Source: Blastomussa wellsi
Lineage: Eukaryota > Cnidaria > Anthozoa > Scleractinia > Plerogyridae
Direction of reading: 5' to 3'
Assembly (NCBI GenBank): GCA_947652115.1
Contig: OX393565.1
Span: 24,333,233-24,397,232 of the forward strand
Length of the DNA: 64,000 nucleotides
Made by a program: the position numbers and the translations under genes. Each line of letters starts with the position of its first letter. Within the stretch, counting starts at the first letter, position 1. Below, piece after piece: positions 59,585-64,000 of the stretch. The notes below the pieces were generated by a model. That model worked only from the letters and a program-made list of their open reading frames with translations, was not told the origin of the DNA and searched no databases.

Positions 59585-59716
59585 TGCTGTAGCATGATGT
59601 AGCTGAGTTTTTGGTACACTACTTAAAGGCGTTGGTTTTTCAGATGTTGGGCTTGTTATATTGATAAAACGAGTAATTACGGCATTGAAGCGGTTTTGGT
59701 CGCTAGCAATGGTTGT

Positions 59717-59944
59717 ATTTCATTTTCATTTTCATTGAGGTGTTGGTATTTGCAAACAGTTATCTTGAAACTGCTAAAAATAAAATGAGAAAATAAGGAA
59801 TATGTCTATTTGTATCTCATTTCAATGTGTATTTCATTTTCATTTTCATTGAGGTGTTGGTATTTGCAAACAGTTATCTTGAAACTGCTAAAAATAAAAT
59901 GAGAAAATAAGGAATATGTCTATTTGTATCTCATTTCAATGTGT
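59717..59944. repeat. 114-bp tandem duplication over the polyadenylation signal of gene A'
   Basis: Units 59717-59830 and 59831-59944 are direct repeats; copy 1 has a single unit. Each contains AATAAA within CTAAAAATAAAATGAG, so gene A' has two candidate polyadenylation sites. Confidence 0.9.
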
Positions 59945-60600
59945 ACCTTTTGTGTATAGTTTTCTGAGTCACAGCCACTGAAATCAGTAACTCGAGGTAA
60001 ACCACACCCCAATTACTTCCCACACTCGGTTGACAATTGCCTGAACAGACCGGCTGGCTGTTTCACCCTTTCCTCCCTGAATTTTGAATCCACCAAGTAT
60101 GAATTTGTTCTGTTGCAAGCGATAAGCCGAATTCATCTAGGAATTATTTTCATAGTTTAAAGCTATCGCCATGGTGGATTTTTTAATCCAAAAACGAAAT
60201 GTTGGGTTTCGTCAATAAGCCCAGATTAAATTAAATTCCAGGTGTTTCTATAGTCATCGAACGAAGACACATTAGCATTACATAATTAAAAGCCTATGTT
60301 TATTTTCTTACTCACGGCGCGTGGGATACAGAGCATGGCGCACGCGTGTTCAGTGAAGTTCGTGTACAGTCAGGCGCGAATAAACAGTAGAAGATCATTA
60401 AAATCTTCAGCTGTTAGCAAAAAGGCACCACTCACGGCATATTAAACTGGGGGTAAAATTATTAAGAGCAACGGAACGTTCTTTTTTTTAACAACAATAA
60501 ACTTTATTAATATTAAACAATTAAAAGGAGAACATGTACAACTCGTATATAGCGTAAGCTAGTCGAATCAACCAATTTGTAACTACCATATATGAAATTA

Positions 60601-60788
60601 GGGCCTGATTACATGAGCCGGGCTGGCCCGGTTAGCCGGGCTTGTTTCAGTTTACCGAGATCTCGGCACGTCTGTTAAACGCAACAAATATTAACTTCGC
60701 GATTACATGACAACCGGGCCAGCCCGGTTAGCCGACAAAGCAACCCAGCCCGGCGAACCGGGCCAGTCCGGCTCATGTAATCAGGCCC
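60601..60788. mobile_element. Copy 2 of the 188-bp PIF/Harbinger-like element
   Basis: Matches 24820-25007; TTA on both sides. Confidence 0.85.
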
Positions 60789-62442
60789 TTAGTTAGGCCT
60801 TCCTTTAATGACCGTCTCGGTGCCCAGAGAAAAGTTCACACACGCGAGTGCTTGATACATTTTTGCGCGCTGGTTAAATTAGGGATAGACGTGAATGGAA
60901 CTGAAGACTCTAACAGAAACAAAAAAACCAATAACCCCTCAACATCAAGGCTCATGACGCACTTCTTTCCACGAGATGGATGGATCGCCGACTTAGTACG
61001 GGTTGCCAGCCATTAATTCAACTAGAACCCCATAATGACCTTCAGCATAGTCTTATCAGTGTATTTTAGAAATATTACACGTCTGAGAGATTTTAATTAA
61101 GAATAAAAATGAAAATTCCTTTATTACGATGCATTTACGGAGAGTCATTTAATCTTTTTCATCTCTGGTGTTTACAATTTTACTAAATCAATTTACACTA
61201 CAAAGGATGATCCCAACCTTTGATTGATCCCTTAGGGTATAAACCTCTGATAAGAACGATTCGAATTACTTTTTCTAGTATTAAAGAATGTAAGATGCAT
61301 TCGATGAACCAGTTCATGGTATGGGCGTTGTTGGTTTTGGGCATCACCATCTTTAAAAACTGGCCCAGCAATTATTTTTTGCGATTTTAAAAGAAAAAAA
61401 ATATACACATTCGAAATAGTAAAGGAAAAACAATTGATAACTTGATAATGACATATATTTTTTAGGCAAAACTAGGATCATTAAATTAGGTTTCGAAAAC
61501 GAAAACATAGTGATAAATTGAACTGAAGACACTCAAACGTAGCCATAAATCACTAAAGGACAATTACGAAAACAGTCGCTGTAAAAGATGCCGGGGAGCC
61601 AATACTTTAATCAGGAAAAGAGTTTCCATGGCTTCCATGCACAATTTTGTCATAATATAATTTCAGTAAAGCTCAAATGCTTAATGGAAATTTCCGAACC
61701 CAGGGAGAGGGTGTAAGGAGTGGTCACACGAAAAACAAAAAAAGAAACAGGATTAACAGTGCATTCAAAATAAGCTTCTCTTCAGTGTTATATTCTAGAA
61801 GTTCGATCTCAATTGGTGTGCGTGCTAACAACCACCGCACGTGTTAAATGAATCAAGTGCCCAAGACATGCGTCTACGAAGATTCAATACTGATAACGAC
61901 ATTAATCTGCTATAAATCTAAACTGAAGTCGTGTCAGTGGAAAAAATTAGATGAAAGACACTTTTCTTTACATATTATGTAGCATGCAAAGTTTCTATGA
62001 GCAACAGCACGCCAAAACTACCGTTTTCGTGGCAGAGGAAAGTTTAGACCTAATTGATTTACTGCTTTGAACTGAGCATAAAATTGATATAGACGTTAAG
62101 TAGCTATCCGAAGTCTCACAGGAAACAAATAACCAAAAAATATCTAGAAAATAAAACTGCGAACGCAAATGAAAAACATTGAGATATTGGCCAATAAGTT
62201 TCTCCTTGACATTTCTCCATCGCAATAAATCAAGGAGCTCATAATGTCATCAGCAACCAATGGAAACATTGCCCTTTCCGGATGTTTTGCTCATAGCATT
62301 GCTCGCTGGGTTCTCGTTAGGCAGATTTCTGATGAGTTCGAAAGAGTTAAGATCAGTTTTAGACTTTTTATTTCAGTCAATGTTATAGCAGTTTTAAAAC
62401 ACTTAGTTTAGAAAGACAAAAGGTAGGAATTAAGGACTTAAC

Positions 62443-62771
62443 GGCCGCCTGGTTAGCTCAGTTGGTAGAGCGCCGGACTGTTGTGCGGAAGGTCTTGGGT
62501 TCTAGCCCCAGACCGGACCAACACTCAGGGTCTTAATAACTGAGGAGAATATGCTGCCTTTGCAATGACGTCTGCAAATGGTTAGAGGTTCTAGTCTTCT
62601 CGAATAAGAACGAAAAACCGTAGGCCCCGTATCCCGCATCTTCAGTGCAGGGGAACAAGGTTCCCCGTGTTGTGGTCCGGCCTCGTTTCACGGGTTGGGG
62701 CTTAACATACGGACAACCTCACTGCACCTTTCCCCCTTGGACGGACTTGTCCAAGAAAAATTGAGTATGAG
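62443..62771 (+). mobile_element. Copy 2 of the tRNA-derived SINE, B box intact
   Basis: Matches 26667-26990 but keeps GGTTCTAGCCC at 62498-62508, close to the polymerase III B-box consensus, together with the A box. The right end is approximate. Confidence 0.7.
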
Positions 62772-63280
62772 TATTAGTATCTCAGTGTACGAACGTGGCG
62801 CAGACTGATGTTTCTTGGTGACTGCAAGAAGAAAATGACGTGTTTACTTTACACTTTGTCCAGGCAGACAAAAGACAAGCCGCCATCGAGAAAAGGACGG
62901 AAAACATCAGCTACTTCGTGCACACAGGACTTAGAGGCAGGTATTATGTAAGCCATTCACGACACCGAGTTTCATCTACTTTTATGTTATACACAATTAC
63001 GTTTATGGCATAGATTTATCGCAAGCAATTTTCAAATTTCTAGCATATATTCTGAAAGAACATATAGTCAAAGCTTAAAGAAATTTTTTTGAACAGCATA
63101 GTATATCATAATTCTTACTGAAATAAATTTCATTTTGAAATATTGAATTTTTTTCTGCAGTTGCTTAAATTTCTCTTCGCCTGTGAAGATTATTGCTTTA
63201 CTTGGGGATAGACTTTAAAATCTTCAATTTAATTTCAGCTTAATAATTTCAAAGTTTATTTCTCTCATTTTGCGCCAGGC

Positions 63281-63430
63281 ATGATGATACTGTTTGTCAT
63301 TTGTCTTCTTGCTGTTCATATGGAGCCTTGCATGTCAGACTTATACATGCATTTCCCGCCAGGATCCAACAATCGCTTGAATGGCGCCAATGCAGACGTT
63401 ACAAACAATAAAAGACTCTTTGATTCGCAG
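63281..63430 (+). CDS. DD3-3-like secreted protein, gene B' (first coding exon only; cut by window end)
   Basis: Identical first coding exon to gene B (signal peptide [19 protein letters not shown], then [16 protein letters not shown], ending DSQ at a GTAGGC donor). Exon 2 would lie beyond 64000. The preceding 5' intron has about 45 extra bases near 62985 and the following intron lacks about 60 bases relative to gene B. Confidence 0.8.
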
Positions 63431-64000
63431 GTAGGCCGCCCTTATCCAATTTTTGATCGTCTTGCACAAGGATCAAATAACATATAGATATACATAATTA
63501 TGTTATAACAGCAATTGAACACAACTCTGAACAAAGGCAGTCAAGTCTACAGGTTGCACCTGAAACCTAGGTGTTTAGGGCACAAGGAAATATGAAAAAA
63601 CTTTCTAAATTGACAAAAGCAAAGTCGATTATTGCCATTGATAGCTCTTCTTCCAACATTAGCTGCTACAATAGGTCTGCGAAATAAAGATACACTTTTT
63701 AGTTATCTTGTGGTGTAAGGGTGTGAGGTACTCGGATGTTCTAGTTACCCTAGCTAAGGTTTCCAAAGTCACCTCTTTTACATTCAGAGCACCCCTTTTT
63801 CACCAACGGGACAATCAAGTTATATGTCTATATCAAACTTTGCTTTAACATTAAATAAAATTAGATGAAAATGACAACCACAGTTTTTCTTGATGTTGAA
63901 AAAAAAGACAGGAGTAAACATAAGATATATTTCTGTAGTGAAAATTTATCAAAGATTTTGGATTGAAAACATACATAAAGCAAAATCAAATACAAATAAT

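Larger units (their letters stand above)
34870..64000. repeat. Copy 2 of the tandem segmental duplication (truncated by window end)
   Basis: It repeats positions 50 to about 28250 of copy 1 in the same orientation. It lacks the short element at 101-272 and carries a 1065-bp insertion (44878-45942) that copy 1 lacks. It has a 114-bp tandem duplication in the 3' end of the first DD3-3-like gene. It lacks about 35 bp present near 24750 and about 60 bp present near 27725 in copy 1. The 10.5-17.5 kb part looks identical or almost identical to copy 1, while the first 4 kb carries many more differences. Confidence 0.93.

Overview
This is eukaryotic, intron-rich, AT-rich DNA from an animal. The gene content (an EGF plus Gly-Gly-Trp-Thr-Pro secreted protein of the kind seen in coral skeletal-matrix gene families, DD3-3-like secreted proteins) and the repeats (Penelope-like element, short PIF/Harbinger-, hAT- and mariner-like elements, a tRNA-derived SINE) suggest an anthozoan cnidarian, most likely a stony coral. 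Nothing bacterial is seen.

The window is two head-to-tail copies of one unit of about 34.8-35.8 kb. Copy 1 starts near position 50 and copy 2 starts near 34870 and runs off the end. The coordinate offset between copies is +34820 at the left edge, +34640 to +34618 up to 9.5 kb, +35684 to +35690 from 10.3 to 23.9 kb, and about +35776 to +35827 after that. The offset changes because of indels and insertions present in only one copy. The copies are nearly identical, so this is either a recent segmental duplication or two haplotypes laid end to end by an assembler; the sequence alone cannot decide.

Layout of one unit, left to right (copy 1). 0-1.8 kb: AT-rich DNA with one short element and a promoter-like motif cluster. 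1.8-10.1 kb, minus strand: a four-exon secreted EGF/GGWTP-type gene (6774-10060), followed on its 3' side by two decayed copies of its last exon (6434-6661 and 1836-2358). A broken Penelope-like element and several miniature elements are interspersed. 10.7-13.0 kb, plus strand: a broken B-family DNA polymerase fragment of a Polinton/Maverick-like element. 13-15.9 kb: non-coding DNA with a hammerhead-like foldback element, a cluster of nine AGGTGTG boxes and a perfect 48-bp palindrome. 15.9-34.3 kb, plus strand: two nine-exon DD3-3-like genes, A (18565-23894, 637 aa) and B (27454-33994, 636 aa), with matching exon phases and homologous upstream DNA, so they come from an older duplication of gene plus promoter.

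Together the two scales of duplication give four DD3-3-like genes in a row: A and B, then A' complete and B' cut by the window end. They also give two copies of the EGF/GGWTP gene. All are predicted secreted proteins. The rest is mobile-element debris, and several insertions are copy-specific and so date from after the duplication or differ between haplotypes.
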